From Sinobacterium caligoides (lineage in GTDB: Bacteria; Pseudomonadota; Gammaproteobacteria; Pseudomonadales; Sinobacteriaceae), in NCBI RefSeq assembly GCF_003752585.1, contig NZ_RKHR01000004.1, positions 496,001 through 560,000 on the forward strand: 64,000 nt of DNA. Direction: 5' to 3'. This document shows, one piece after another, positions 35,927 to 45,160 of this stretch. The position numbers and the translations under genes are program-made. The notes below the pieces were generated by a model. That model was not told the origin of the DNA, ran no database searches, and saw nothing but the letters and a program-made list of their open reading frames with translations. The number at the start of each line of letters is the position of its first letter. Positions within the stretch are counted from its first letter, which is position 1.

Positions 35927-36991
35927 ATGTCAGTTACTAGCACCCACAGCTCAGCCCCACTCGCGGCCGAAGATACGCTCATGTACCAAGAGGCCGCCTC
36001 CGCCGCCGCCGTCGTACAGCGTCAGCTCGCCGCAAACCAAACCGCGATTGTTGCCGCCGTCGAGCGACTTAAGGCCCTAGCCCCACGCGCTATCGTTACC
36101 TGTGCCCGCGGTAGCTCTGACCACGCGGCGACCTACGCCAAATACGTATTCGAGTCCCAGCTGGGTATACTAACCTCCTCGGCTTCACCCTCGATCAGCT
36201 CCGTCTACGGTTCTAAGCAGAACTTAGATGGGGTGCTATATATCGCCTTTTCCCAGTCCGGCGCCAGCCCCGACCTGTTACACAATGTCGATCAGGCACG
36301 CGCTAACGGCGCCACCATCCTCGCCATGGTCAACGTCGCTGACTCACCGCTTGCTGAGCGAGCCGACATTTTAATTCCGCTGCACGCCGGCCCAGAGCTC
36401 AGTGTCGCCGCGACTAAGAGCTATATCGCCACACTCAGCGCCATCATGCACCTCGCCTCAGTCTGGTCTGATAACACCGAGCTACAAGAGCACTTACACG
36501 ACCTGCCCGCACAGCTCAGCAAGGCCTGGCAGCTCGACTGGACACCCGCCCTCGCGACGCTGCAAGATGCCACCAACATGTTCGTCATCAGCCGTGGTTT
36601 TGGCTATGGCATTGCTCAAGAGGCCGCCCTAAAGTTCAAGGAGACCTGTGGCCTACACGCCGAATCTTTCAGCTCTGCCGAGGTCAAACATGGCCCGATG
36701 GCCATCGTTAATGAAGGCTTCCCGATTCTGATGATGTCCCAGGAAGACGAAACCCAGTCAGGCATGCACGACCTGGTCGAAGACTTCCTCGCCCGTGGCA
36801 GCAAATTACACATCGCCGCACGTGGCGAGCCAGCCCCTTGGCGCCTACCCGTTGTCGGTGACTACCACCCCGCTATCGAGCCCATCTTACTGGTGCAAAG
36901 TTTCTACAAGCTGGTCAACGCATTGTCCGTTGCCCGCGGCTATAACCCAGATACCCCACCACACCTCAACAAGGTGACGGAGACGATGTAA
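35927..36991 (+). CDS. nagB: Glucosamine-6-phosphate deaminase, SIS family (NagB-II)
   Basis: 354-residue protein with two SIS domains, like the isomerase half of GlmS without its glutaminase. It converts glucosamine-6-phosphate to fructose-6-phosphate and ammonia, replacing classical NagB. Motifs: CARGSSDHAATYAKYV and SQSGASPDLL in the first domain, SRGFGYGIAQEAALKFKETC and SSAEVKHGPMA in the second, and the C-terminal PHLNKVTETM with the catalytic-region Lys and Glu. I chose the ATG at 35927 (GGAA nine bases upstream) over 35912, which adds five residues. Its stop overlaps the nagA start (TAATG). Confidence 0.93.
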   Translation: MSVTSTHSSAPLAAEDTLMYQEAASAAAVVQRQLAANQTAIVAAVERLKALAPRAIVTCARGSSDHAATYAKYVFESQLGILTSSASPSISSVYGSKQNLDGVLYIAFSQSGASPDLLHNVDQARANGATILAMVNVADSPLAERADILIPLHAGPELSVAATKSYIATLSAIMHLASVWSDNTELQEHLHDLPAQLSKAWQLDWTPALATLQDATNMFVISRGFGYGIAQEAALKFKETCGLHAESFSSAEVKHGPMAIVNEGFPILMMSQEDETQSGMHDLVEDFLARGSKLHIAARGEPAPWRLPVVGDYHPAIEPILLVQSFYKLVNALSVARGYNPDTPPHLNKVTETM

Positions 36992-38133
36992 TGAAACAGG
37001 CCTTTATCAACGGCGCCATCTTCACCGGCGACGAGGTACTGCATGGCTACACGCTCTACTGTGAGGGCGAGCGTATCAGCGCCCTCACCAGCGGTGATCC
37101 TGCTTCTGAATACGACGGTGAGATCATCGACCTAGACGGTAAGCGCCTCGTGCCCGGCTTCATCGACCTTCAGGTCAACGGTGGTGGTGGCGTGTTATTC
37201 AATGACGACACCAGCGCCGCAGGCATCGAAGCGATCGTCAAGGCGCATCAGCCCTACGGTACCGTGGCAATGCTACCGACGCTGATCAGTGACAGCCATG
37301 ATAAAATCGCCGCGGCAGTACAGGCTACCGACGATGCGATCGAGCAATCGGTTGCCGGCGTACTCGGTGTCCATCTGGAGGGCCCTTTCCTCAACCCCTG
37401 TCGCAAAGGGGTGCATAACCCTGATTATTTCTCAGCGTTAGAACACGACTTTGTCCCCATGCTGAGCGCCCTGCGTCATGGCCGGACGCTGGTGACAATG
37501 GCACCTGAACAGTCCGAGCTTGCCGTTATCCGACAGCTTACTGAACGTGGTGTGCTGGTCTTCGCCGGTCATACCGGCGCCGACTATCAACAGACCAAGG
37601 CCGCCCTCGAGCAAGGCCTCTGTGGTTTTACCCACCTGTTTAACGCCATGACACCGATGCAAAGCCGTGAGCCCGGCGTCGTCGGTGCCGCCTTAGAAGA
37701 CAAACACAGCTGGTGTGGCCTGATCGTCGATGGCTATCACGTCAGCAATGCCACGCTCAAAGTCGCTATTGCCGCCAAACAGAACGGCAAAATGGTGCTG
37801 GTTACTGATGCAATGCCCAGTGTGGGCGCCGAGAGCAAGAGCTTCACGCTCAATGGCGAGCTGATCACCGCCAGCGAAGGGCGCTGCGCCACCGCAGCAG
37901 ATACGCTCGCAGGCTCGGACTTAGATATGATCAGCGCTGTACGCAACTGTGTGCAATGGCTCGATCTTGACTGGCAGGAGGCTATTCGCATGGCCAGCCG
38001 CTATCCAGCGGAATGCCTAGGCGTACAAAATGACTACGGCTCGATCCGTGCCGGCTTCAAAGCCTCTTTTCTCTGTGTCGACGAACAACTGAACATCTCA
38101 GGGGTATGGGTCGAGGGCAGCCGCGTCAGCTAA
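36991..38133 (+). CDS. nagA: N-acetylglucosamine-6-phosphate deacetylase
   Basis: 380-residue amidohydrolase removing acetate from GlcNAc-6-phosphate. The N-terminal metal-site motif is the E. coli-like Q-x-N form (LQVNGG, Q61 and N63) rather than H-x-H, suggesting a mononuclear zinc site. The other ligands are present: Glu in HLEGPF, His in GHTGAD and THLFNAM, and the catalytic Asp in VTDAMP. Length is normal. It is translationally coupled to nagB and transcribed from the operator-bearing promoter upstream of nagB. Confidence 0.96.
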   Translation: MKQAFINGAIFTGDEVLHGYTLYCEGERISALTSGDPASEYDGEIIDLDGKRLVPGFIDLQVNGGGGVLFNDDTSAAGIEAIVKAHQPYGTVAMLPTLISDSHDKIAAAVQATDDAIEQSVAGVLGVHLEGPFLNPCRKGVHNPDYFSALEHDFVPMLSALRHGRTLVTMAPEQSELAVIRQLTERGVLVFAGHTGADYQQTKAALEQGLCGFTHLFNAMTPMQSREPGVVGAALEDKHSWCGLIVDGYHVSNATLKVAIAAKQNGKMVLVTDAMPSVGAESKSFTLNGELITASEGRCATAADTLAGSDLDMISAVRNCVQWLDLDWQEAIRMASRYPAECLGVQNDYGSIRAGFKASFLCVDEQLNISGVWVEGSRVS

Positions 38134-38221
38134 AACCTTTGCTGCGCGGACATGATCGGCTATCATTCGGCCAACAACGGTCTCAGCACCGTACATGTCC
38201 GCCTCTACCTAGGATCAAGCC

Positions 38222-38503
38222 ATGCTCGTCATCCAACATTTCGGTATGGAATTCCCCCGCCTCGCCAGCCACCTCAGTACCGAACTACTGCTCGACATCG
38301 CTGAGGCGATTGACTGCCAAGATTTTGCCTACATCCATTTTGAAAATAAAAAGAAAAAAAAGTACTACCATAACAAGGCATCGCTAATTCGTGCCGTGCG
38401 CCACAGTTACCACGAACACAAACGCTGTCGAAACATCATCTTAGAGCAGCTACTAAACAACAAAGAACTTATTAAACAATCAATTAGGCGTGGAAAGAAG
38501 TAA
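38222..38503 (+). CDS. Small basic protein of unknown function
   Basis: 93-residue soluble protein, strongly basic in its second half (ENKKKKKYYHN, then VRHSYHEHKRCRN and a C-terminal IRRGKK). AGGA lies eight bases before the ATG. The N-terminal FGMEFPRLASHLSTELLLDIAEAIDC could be one or two helices. The basic tail suggests nucleic-acid or phospholipid binding, but this is inference only. It sits between nagA (88 bp) and pyrD (100 bp) on the same strand. No family recognised. Confidence 0.6.
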   Translation: MLVIQHFGMEFPRLASHLSTELLLDIAEAIDCQDFAYIHFENKKKKKYYHNKASLIRAVRHSYHEHKRCRNIILEQLLNNKELIKQSIRRGKK

Positions 38504-38604
38504 TTCAGCAGACTGCATTCCTGCCCTACATCATTCTTCTCCAGCGGTGAATAGACTAAAATTGCTTCTCAGGCATCCCCCTTTTACCGCGCGAGAACTC
38601 TGCT

Positions 38605-39543
38605 ATGACACGCCCCACCACGCTGCAATCCAGCATCGGTCAAGTTACCCTAGACAGCTACGTCATGAACGCCTCTGGACCACGCTGCAGCAGCGCCGAA
38701 GAGCTGCACCTGATTGGCCGTAGCAATGCTGCCGCCATCGTCACCAAGTCCTGTACCATACTCCCCCGCGAAGGCAACGCCGAACCACGCTATCGCGACC
38801 TCGAGCTCGGTGCCATTCAATCAATGGGCCTACCGAACCTCGGCTATAACGCTTATCTCGATCTCGTTCCAGAACTGCTCGAGCATAACAAGCCCGTCGT
38901 TGTTAGCATCTCCGGCCTCAGCCTCGCCGATAACGAGACCATGGTAAAAGCCTTCGATGGCAGTGACGCCAGCCTCTTAGAGGTCAACTTTTCCTGCCCC
39001 AATATCGCTGGCAAGCCACAGACGGCCTACGACTTCGAGCAAGTTGAAAACTCGCTAACCCGCCTCTGCTCACTGACCGACAAGCCACTGGGTATTAAGC
39101 TGGCCCCCTATTTCGATATGTCGCACTTTGACTCAATGGCCGAGATCCTCAATCGCTTCCCCATTGCCTTCATCAGCACCATCAACTCTATCGGCAATAC
39201 CCTCATCATCGACCCGCAGACCGAGCGTGCGGTGATTAAGCCTAAGGGCGGCTTCGGCGGGCTCTGTGGCCAATACGTCAAACCGATTGGTCTAGCTAAC
39301 GTACACGCCTTCAGACAGCGTCTACGCGACGATATCGATATTGTTGGGGTTGGTGGTATCTACAACGGTACCGACGCCTTCGAATACGCCCTCGCCGGCG
39401 CCAGCGCCGTACAGGTCGCCACCAGCTTCCAGCAACAGGGTGAAGGCTGTTTTCAGCGTATCAACGATGAGCTCGCAGCGCTATTAGAGGCTAAAGGTTA
39501 TGCGTCAATAAAAGAGGTGATCGGTCAGCTCAAGGCCTTTTAA
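38605..39543 (+). CDS. pyrD: Dihydroorotate dehydrogenase, class 1A
   Basis: 312-residue soluble FMN enzyme oxidising dihydroorotate to orotate in pyrimidine synthesis. The class 1 catalytic Cys is present in VNFSCPNIAGKPQ; class 2 enzymes would have Ser here. There is no N-terminal membrane anchor. The N-x-SG(P)R, NSMGLPN-like (QSMGLPNLGY) and GVGGI..G.DA FMN loops match the Lactococcus-type homodimeric, fumarate-using class 1A. Most gammaproteobacteria use the membrane-bound class 2 enzyme, so this may be a second, acquired copy. Confidence 0.92.
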   Translation: MTRPTTLQSSIGQVTLDSYVMNASGPRCSSAEELHLIGRSNAAAIVTKSCTILPREGNAEPRYRDLELGAIQSMGLPNLGYNAYLDLVPELLEHNKPVVVSISGLSLADNETMVKAFDGSDASLLEVNFSCPNIAGKPQTAYDFEQVENSLTRLCSLTDKPLGIKLAPYFDMSHFDSMAEILNRFPIAFISTINSIGNTLIIDPQTERAVIKPKGGFGGLCGQYVKPIGLANVHAFRQRLRDDIDIVGVGGIYNGTDAFEYALAGASAVQVATSFQQQGEGCFQRINDELAALLEAKGYASIKEVIGQLKAF

Positions 39544-39637
39544 AAGCCTCGACCGCCCTCCTTTCAATCCAGCACTCCGCGAGGCTAACACTCACCAGCC
39601 TCGCTTTGCTGCATCTCCTCCCCTCTTTCATCGGCAT

Positions 39638-39665
39638 AAAAAAGACGGCCTCAGCCGCCTTTTCC
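39638..39665. terminator. Bidirectional terminator between pyrD and nagX
   Basis: AAAAAA-GACGGC-CTCA-GCCGCC-TTTT; one mismatch in the stem, A-run before and T-run after, between convergent genes. Confidence 0.8.
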
Positions 39666-39682
39666 TGCTAATACGCACGAGC

Positions 39683-40753
39683 CTAAATCTTAATAAAAAT
39701 ACCGCGTCGATAGAGCCATCTCGCCAATACGCCAAATAAGGCAATATGCGCCATGGCAAATAGCAGCGAAGCGAGATAAGGGTCTGCTATCATTGCATTA
39801 AAACAAGCGTATAAGTAATCATAAAACGGCTGACCCGCAATGGAGAACTTATAATACGTCACTGTCCAGGCCCAGGAAATCACATACAACGCCATCGGAT
39901 TGGCGCCAAACCACAGCAGCGGTCGCCCCCAGCGCTGTAGGCCGAGCACATCCACCAGTAAAACGAATACAGCCAACACGGCAATCGCCCATGCACCGCT
40001 GATTAACACATACGATGGTGTCCACAGGTTCTTATTGATTGGTACCGAGCTCGCCACCACATAGCCCATCACCAACATCACCAGTGCCGATGCTAACAAG
40101 ACCATTACTGCGCGCAGGCGGTCGCTGGAAACACTCAAATAGTACGTTGTTTTATAGCCAATAATTATCGTCGCGATCACCGGCAAAGTACTCAGCAAGC
40201 CCTCCGGATCAAAGGCTACACCGTCTTTCTGCCACATATGTGCCGCCCCCAAGATATAGCGATCTAACTCAGCAACAACATTGCCCGATAAACTATAGGG
40301 GTCGTCAGAGCCTAGCAACATTAACGAATAAGCCAGCAGAATAATAATCGACATTAACGCTGCCCGACGGTGATCCAGACAGATAATTAAACTTCCTGCC
40401 AGCACGTAGGCTAAACCTATACGCTGTAAGACCCCCATAATACGTAACGAGGAAAAATCAAATCCACTCGCATAAAAGTGCAACGCTAGACCGATGGCAA
40501 AAATCTTTGCACCACGGGACCACAGCTTCTTCAACCTCAGCACCTTACTGCCAGTGTCACGCGACATCGACAGGCACATCGCCGAACCAACAATAAAAAG
40601 GAAAAATGGAAAGATCAAATCAGTAGGGGTATAACCATGCCAAGAAGCATGTGACAGTGGTGCGTAAACGTAATCCCACGAACCCGGTGTATTCACCAAG
40701 ATCATCGCTATCACAGTCAAACCACGCATAATATCGATCGAAAGATAACGCAT
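39683..40753 (-). CDS. nagX: NagX, HGSNAT-like membrane protein of the GlcNAc operon
   Basis: 356-residue protein with about ten membrane spans. It belongs to the DUF5009/DUF1624-type family related to human heparan-alpha-glucosaminide N-acetyltransferase: SIDIMRGLTVIAMILVNTPGSW, the H-rich SHASWHGYTPTDLIFPFFLFIVG and RIMGVLQRIGLAY are typical. The conserved His in ASWHG corresponds to the region where the human enzyme's acetyl-carrying His lies. In GlcNAc operons it is called NagX and its role is unproven; transmembrane acetylation or sugar transport support are the main ideas. Last gene of nagK-hex-SSS-nagX. Confidence 0.9.
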   Translation of the reverse strand: MRYLSIDIMRGLTVIAMILVNTPGSWDYVYAPLSHASWHGYTPTDLIFPFFLFIVGSAMCLSMSRDTGSKVLRLKKLWSRGAKIFAIGLALHFYASGFDFSSLRIMGVLQRIGLAYVLAGSLIICLDHRRAALMSIIILLAYSLMLLGSDDPYSLSGNVVAELDRYILGAAHMWQKDGVAFDPEGLLSTLPVIATIIIGYKTTYYLSVSSDRLRAVMVLLASALVMLVMGYVVASSVPINKNLWTPSYVLISGAWAIAVLAVFVLLVDVLGLQRWGRPLLWFGANPMALYVISWAWTVTYYKFSIAGQPFYDYLYACFNAMIADPYLASLLFAMAHIALFGVLARWLYRRGIFIKI

Positions 40754-40875
40754 AAAAAACCATTTATTATTTCAATACAAAATTTACAACAACAAATTGA
40801 CCAACTTTAAAAAAACCATATGGCCAATATCAACCAAGGCCTACTATACGCAGGCCTTGTGCTTTAAGAAGATCG

Positions 40876-42711
40876 TTAGTCCTGCAATCTGTCCCACCAG
40901 AACTTTTTCAACGACAGGGAACATAGCCCAAATACCAAGACACTGATCGCCAAACTATCGTAACTCCTAATCACCAAGAACATGGGGATCACCACCAGCG
41001 TCATTTGCCAGGTGATGCCCACGGCAATATTAAACATGTCTCGCCCGAAGTCATTATTCTTCACGAAGCTAGGGTCATCTGCCATCACCTTATCGTGTAT
41101 GGGGCCCCAGAAGCCCCAAGGGCGCGTCTGCTTATAGAAGTTCTTCAACACCTGCTCATCATCGGCCGGCGTCAGTAGGCAGCCCGCTAGCGAACCTACA
41201 ATTGAGAAGGCGAATAAAATCGGGAACTGCTCTATCGCCAGTAGGTTAAGGTCTAACAGTGTCATGATCTCTGGCAGAATCGCCACACCCAACATCCCAG
41301 AGAGCATGCCAAAGAAGAAGCCGTAAGCATTAAAGCGCCACCAAAGCCACTTCAACACATTCGAAGCCACATAGCTGCCGTACAATAAGCCGACAATCCA
41401 GTCGGTGCGCCCCTGGATGTTGCCACCCAGCAAGCCAAAGCTAACACCGACAATCACTAACGCCGCGGTGACGATATAACTCATACGCACATAACGCTTA
41501 TCTGGTGCGGCATCGTTAATATACTTGCGATAGATATCGTTGACGATATAAGCCGAGCCGGCGTTGATGAAGGCGGCAAAGGTCGACATAAACGCGGCCA
41601 GCAGGCCAGCCAACAGCAAGCCCTTAAAGCCCGGACCAACGTATTCACTAATCGCAAATGGCAGCACTCGCTCGAAGTCGATCTTCCCGTTGCCCTGCAC
41701 CAACTCCGCCGGATCCATATAGACCAGAGCCAAAACGGTAATACCGGCGATCATGAAGTAGCGCGGGAAAGACAACACCATCGGTGTCAAACCGAACATC
41801 TTAGCCGCTTCACTCGGTGACTTAGTACCGAGGATTCTCTGCATATCATAACTCGGCACCGGGCCAGCCAAGCTGGCGAAGACGCCTTTGAACAGCATTA
41901 GCATGAAGAGGAAACCAAACATCTCATAGCCGTCGTCCTGAATACGCTCGGCAGCGGCCGGCAGTTTGTCAGACCAATCGATACCAATTTCCCAGCCAAA
42001 CCAAAGACTGTCCCAGCCGAGTGGCACCGCCGCCTGAATCTGTTCGGCAGAGGTCGAAAAGAAAGCGATGAAACCTACAATCAAACAGGCAACCGTCATA
42101 ATAAGGAACTGAATCACCTCTGTACCGACGACACTATAGAAGCCGCCCTTTAAGGTATATAACGTGGTCAGGGCAATAATAATCAGCGCATAGCTGTCCT
42201 CACTGGCCAAGGTGTGACCGGCGATGGTCACCGCCAAATCCCAGGGGAGGAACTCTGTCGCAAACTTGCCTATTCCCTCTACAAAGTAAGCCATAAAAGC
42301 AATAACGATAACGACGGCGAAAACCACCGTGACAATATGCGAAACCTTACCGCCAAGACTCTCACCAAAACGGAAGGTGATCCACTCTGCCCCCGTCATC
42401 ACATTGGAGCGTCGCATCCATATTGCCAAAAAAACCATCATGAAAATTTGGTTCCAGACTGGCCATAGCCAGGGGATCCAGGCACTCTTAATGCCATAGA
42501 CAAAAAGCCAAGCAACTGCAATCATCGTACCTGACACATCAAACATTCCCGATGCGTTAGATAAGCCTAGGTAGTACCAGGGAATATCGTTGCCGGCGAG
42601 GAAATAACTCTGCATATTTCTCGTTGCTAGCTTGGATAGCCAGAGCCCCACGCCAACAGTAAGCAGGATAAAGACCGCGATAATCACTATATCTATTGTT
42701 GCAAGCTTCAT
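40876..42711 (-). CDS. Sodium/solute symporter (SSS family), probable GlcNAc importer
   Basis: 611-residue inner-membrane carrier with about 14 spans. The sodium-solute family pattern is clear: first spans IDIVIIAVFILLTVGVGLW, SYFLAGNDIPWYYLGLSNASGMFD, TGAEWITFRFGE, and LLLAGLLAAFMSTFAAFINAGSAYIVNDIYRKY in the middle. The extended C-terminus has two or three further spans. It takes the place of the NagP or PTS importers seen in other species. Substrate is inferred from the operon: between the hexosaminidase and NagX genes and behind a NagR-type operator. Confidence 0.9.
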   Translation of the reverse strand: MKLATIDIVIIAVFILLTVGVGLWLSKLATRNMQSYFLAGNDIPWYYLGLSNASGMFDVSGTMIAVAWLFVYGIKSAWIPWLWPVWNQIFMMVFLAIWMRRSNVMTGAEWITFRFGESLGGKVSHIVTVVFAVVIVIAFMAYFVEGIGKFATEFLPWDLAVTIAGHTLASEDSYALIIIALTTLYTLKGGFYSVVGTEVIQFLIMTVACLIVGFIAFFSTSAEQIQAAVPLGWDSLWFGWEIGIDWSDKLPAAAERIQDDGYEMFGFLFMLMLFKGVFASLAGPVPSYDMQRILGTKSPSEAAKMFGLTPMVLSFPRYFMIAGITVLALVYMDPAELVQGNGKIDFERVLPFAISEYVGPGFKGLLLAGLLAAFMSTFAAFINAGSAYIVNDIYRKYINDAAPDKRYVRMSYIVTAALVIVGVSFGLLGGNIQGRTDWIVGLLYGSYVASNVLKWLWWRFNAYGFFFGMLSGMLGVAILPEIMTLLDLNLLAIEQFPILFAFSIVGSLAGCLLTPADDEQVLKNFYKQTRPWGFWGPIHDKVMADDPSFVKNNDFGRDMFNIAVGITWQMTLVVIPMFLVIRSYDSLAISVLVFGLCSLSLKKFWWDRLQD

Positions 42712-42802
42712 AATTTGACCACTTGTTATTTTTTGATGCCCGTACCAGATAGCAAATATTTAATATCGACCAACCAGTATTAAACCAAGGTGTTTCTAGT
42801 TA

Positions 42803-45130
42803 TTAATGCAACACCAGCTCATCGATATGAACAGTCATTGCGATCTCTCGCTTCTCTTCAGCACTATAATCACGGTTATTGTTTTCGGCGACAACACGTA
42901 CATAGCGTGCCGTTAACAACGGCCATTTTAAAGTTAACGATCTGTCAGCTAACAGAATCGCCTCATTCGTCGCTGCAGCGACTTGTTGCCAATCCTTTTC
43001 ATTATTAGATATATAAACGGTTATCGCCGTCGGGCGGTAAAGACGGCGATGCAAGCCGGTATCAAAACCAATACGTAAACTTTGCACAGTCGTTGGCTCT
43101 TGTAGATCGATAGACGCATCCATCCCCCGCTCATCGAAGCCCCCCCACTCGTGATATTGAAAGATTCGATCGGTCGCTAGCATACCGCTCACCAGCAGCT
43201 GCCCACCAAGCGGATTGCCGGTGACCTCTGGCGTATTCAAGTAACGTACGGGCTTTGCCAGTGCCTTATGCGGCTCCACCGAGACGACCTCATGACCAAA
43301 GCGCTCACCGCTATCACGATTGATTCCGACCGCATAGTAGGTCTCCGCTTTGGTAGCCAAGATAGGCTGGCTATAAAGCTTCTCCGGCGTGTGATCGGTC
43401 CATACATAAATATCGATGTTAGGGCTATCGACAGAAAAACTCACGACAATACGCCCCTCGCTATCAACCGTCGTCATCGCTAACGGTTTAAAGCGCGCTG
43501 GTGACACCTGATAACCCTGCTGTTCTAGCTGCGAGAGAAAGGCGGGTAGGCGACGGCTAAAGTCATCCCAGTCTTTGTTTTCATCGCGGGACCACAGCGC
43601 CTCGGCTAGCGCTGTCATTCGTGGCAAGATCGCCGTCTCGACGCTCGCCTCTGTTGGCAAATATTCCGTCCACACATTACCCTGACCGCCCTTAATAAAC
43701 TTAGCCTCGGTAGGACTTAGCACCTCTGGGGTCAACTCAAACTGATACACCTTACTCAGCGGTGTCAGGCCGTGAATCCGCTGCGGCGAATCCAACGAGG
43801 TCGATTGATAAAAATCGAAATACACATGACTCACCGGCGTCATCACCACATCATGCCCGGCCTTGGCGGCAGTAATCCCCCCCTCCATACCGCGCCAAGA
43901 CATGATGGTGGTGGAGTTAGCCACATCACCTTCTAACACTTCATCCCAGCCGATGAGCTTCTTACCATATTTCGCCGCGGTCTCACCGATACGCGAGACA
44001 AAATAACCCTGAATTTTACGTAGACTGGTTAAACCCTCACGCTTCATCAATGCCTGACAGGCATCACAGTCGCGCCAGTGATCTGTCTTCACCTCATCGC
44101 CACCGATATGCAGGTAGGGGCCGGGAAACAGAGACGACACCTGCTCTACAATATCGTCGATCAGCGTAAACGTCTCTTCCGTCGGGCACAGCACATCGAC
44201 GAAAATGCCGAAACGCGTCTGCGCCTTATACGATTTTTTCAGGCAGCCATATTGTGGATAAGCCTCCAGCAACGCAGAGACATGACCAGGCACATCGATT
44301 TCAGGAACGATCAATATATTTTTATCTTGCGCGTAAGCGACAACGTCGCGAATCTGTTGCTGTGTGTAATAACCACCATGACGCTTACCATCGTAGACTG
44401 GGTTTTTATTCGAGGTATGACCTACCACAGTCTCATCGCGATATGCCGCCACACTGGTCAGCAAGGGGTAACCTTCTATTTCAATACGCCAGCCCTGATC
44501 ATCGGTAAGGTGCCAATGAAAGACATTCATCTTGTGCATCGCCATCAGATCGATGAAGCGCTTGACGAAGTCGACGCCGTAGAAGTGTCGACTCACATCC
44601 AACATCATGCCTCGCCACGGGTAACGCGGCGCATCGTGCAAGGTTAAATACGGCAGACTAAGCTGTTGCTTCTCTGCCTGCACGGCAAGCTGGCGCAGGC
44701 TCTGGTAAGCGTAATAAAAGCCCGCCCCCGAGGAAGCCCTGACGGTTACTCCATATTCGTCAACGAGCACGCTATAAGCTTCGGCGGCCAACTGCTGATC
44801 AAGCGCCAGCAGCACACGGTTCGCATTAACAGGGTCATGCTGACTCTGTCGTAACAGCAGGCTTTGCTCGACCAGCAACCAGCTGCGGACCTCCTGTGGC
44901 AGGGTAGCCAACACGTCAGTGTTGGCTACAAGCGCCGTATCTTTATTAAAAACAAAAAAACCGTCGCCGAGAGTTATGCTCTCGGGCGACGGTATCAGAT
45001 TATTTTTACTGTTTATATTCGCCATCGTATTATTCACCGCTACCATCAGGACTATAAAAAGAAAAAGGTATTTAAAACTTAATATTTGTCCCCTAGCTGT
45101 AACGATGCTACCTCTGTTAGTCGAGTTCAT
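42803..45130 (-). CDS. Beta-N-acetylhexosaminidase, GH20
   Basis: 775-residue exported enzyme releasing GlcNAc from chitin oligomers. A hydrophobic N-terminus (YLFLFIVLMVAVNNTMA) is a signal peptide or anchor. A GH20b domain (IPSPESITLGDG) precedes the TIM barrel with MMLDVSRHFY, HWHLTDDQGWRIEI and the catalytic pair D345-E346 in HIGGDEV (substrate-assisted mechanism). The C-terminal 150 residues include a discoidin/F5-8C-like domain (IDLQEPTTVQSLRIGFD, PTAITVYISNNEKDWQQVAA, RYVRVVAEN) that may bind carbohydrate. The start ATG has no clear ribosome-binding site. It lies 30 bp after nagK. Confidence 0.95.
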   Translation of the reverse strand: MNSTNRGSIVTARGQILSFKYLFLFIVLMVAVNNTMANINSKNNLIPSPESITLGDGFFVFNKDTALVANTDVLATLPQEVRSWLLVEQSLLLRQSQHDPVNANRVLLALDQQLAAEAYSVLVDEYGVTVRASSGAGFYYAYQSLRQLAVQAEKQQLSLPYLTLHDAPRYPWRGMMLDVSRHFYGVDFVKRFIDLMAMHKMNVFHWHLTDDQGWRIEIEGYPLLTSVAAYRDETVVGHTSNKNPVYDGKRHGGYYTQQQIRDVVAYAQDKNILIVPEIDVPGHVSALLEAYPQYGCLKKSYKAQTRFGIFVDVLCPTEETFTLIDDIVEQVSSLFPGPYLHIGGDEVKTDHWRDCDACQALMKREGLTSLRKIQGYFVSRIGETAAKYGKKLIGWDEVLEGDVANSTTIMSWRGMEGGITAAKAGHDVVMTPVSHVYFDFYQSTSLDSPQRIHGLTPLSKVYQFELTPEVLSPTEAKFIKGGQGNVWTEYLPTEASVETAILPRMTALAEALWSRDENKDWDDFSRRLPAFLSQLEQQGYQVSPARFKPLAMTTVDSEGRIVVSFSVDSPNIDIYVWTDHTPEKLYSQPILATKAETYYAVGINRDSGERFGHEVVSVEPHKALAKPVRYLNTPEVTGNPLGGQLLVSGMLATDRIFQYHEWGGFDERGMDASIDLQEPTTVQSLRIGFDTGLHRRLYRPTAITVYISNNEKDWQQVAAATNEAILLADRSLTLKWPLLTARYVRVVAENNNRDYSAEEKREIAMTVHIDELVLH

Positions 45131-45160
45131 TGTATGGTGAGCTTACGCTAAGCACTCATA

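Noticed and set aside
44078-44647. 189-codon frame antisense to the hexosaminidase
   Set aside because: Shadow of a strongly conserved GH20 catalytic region; composition typical of an antisense frame.
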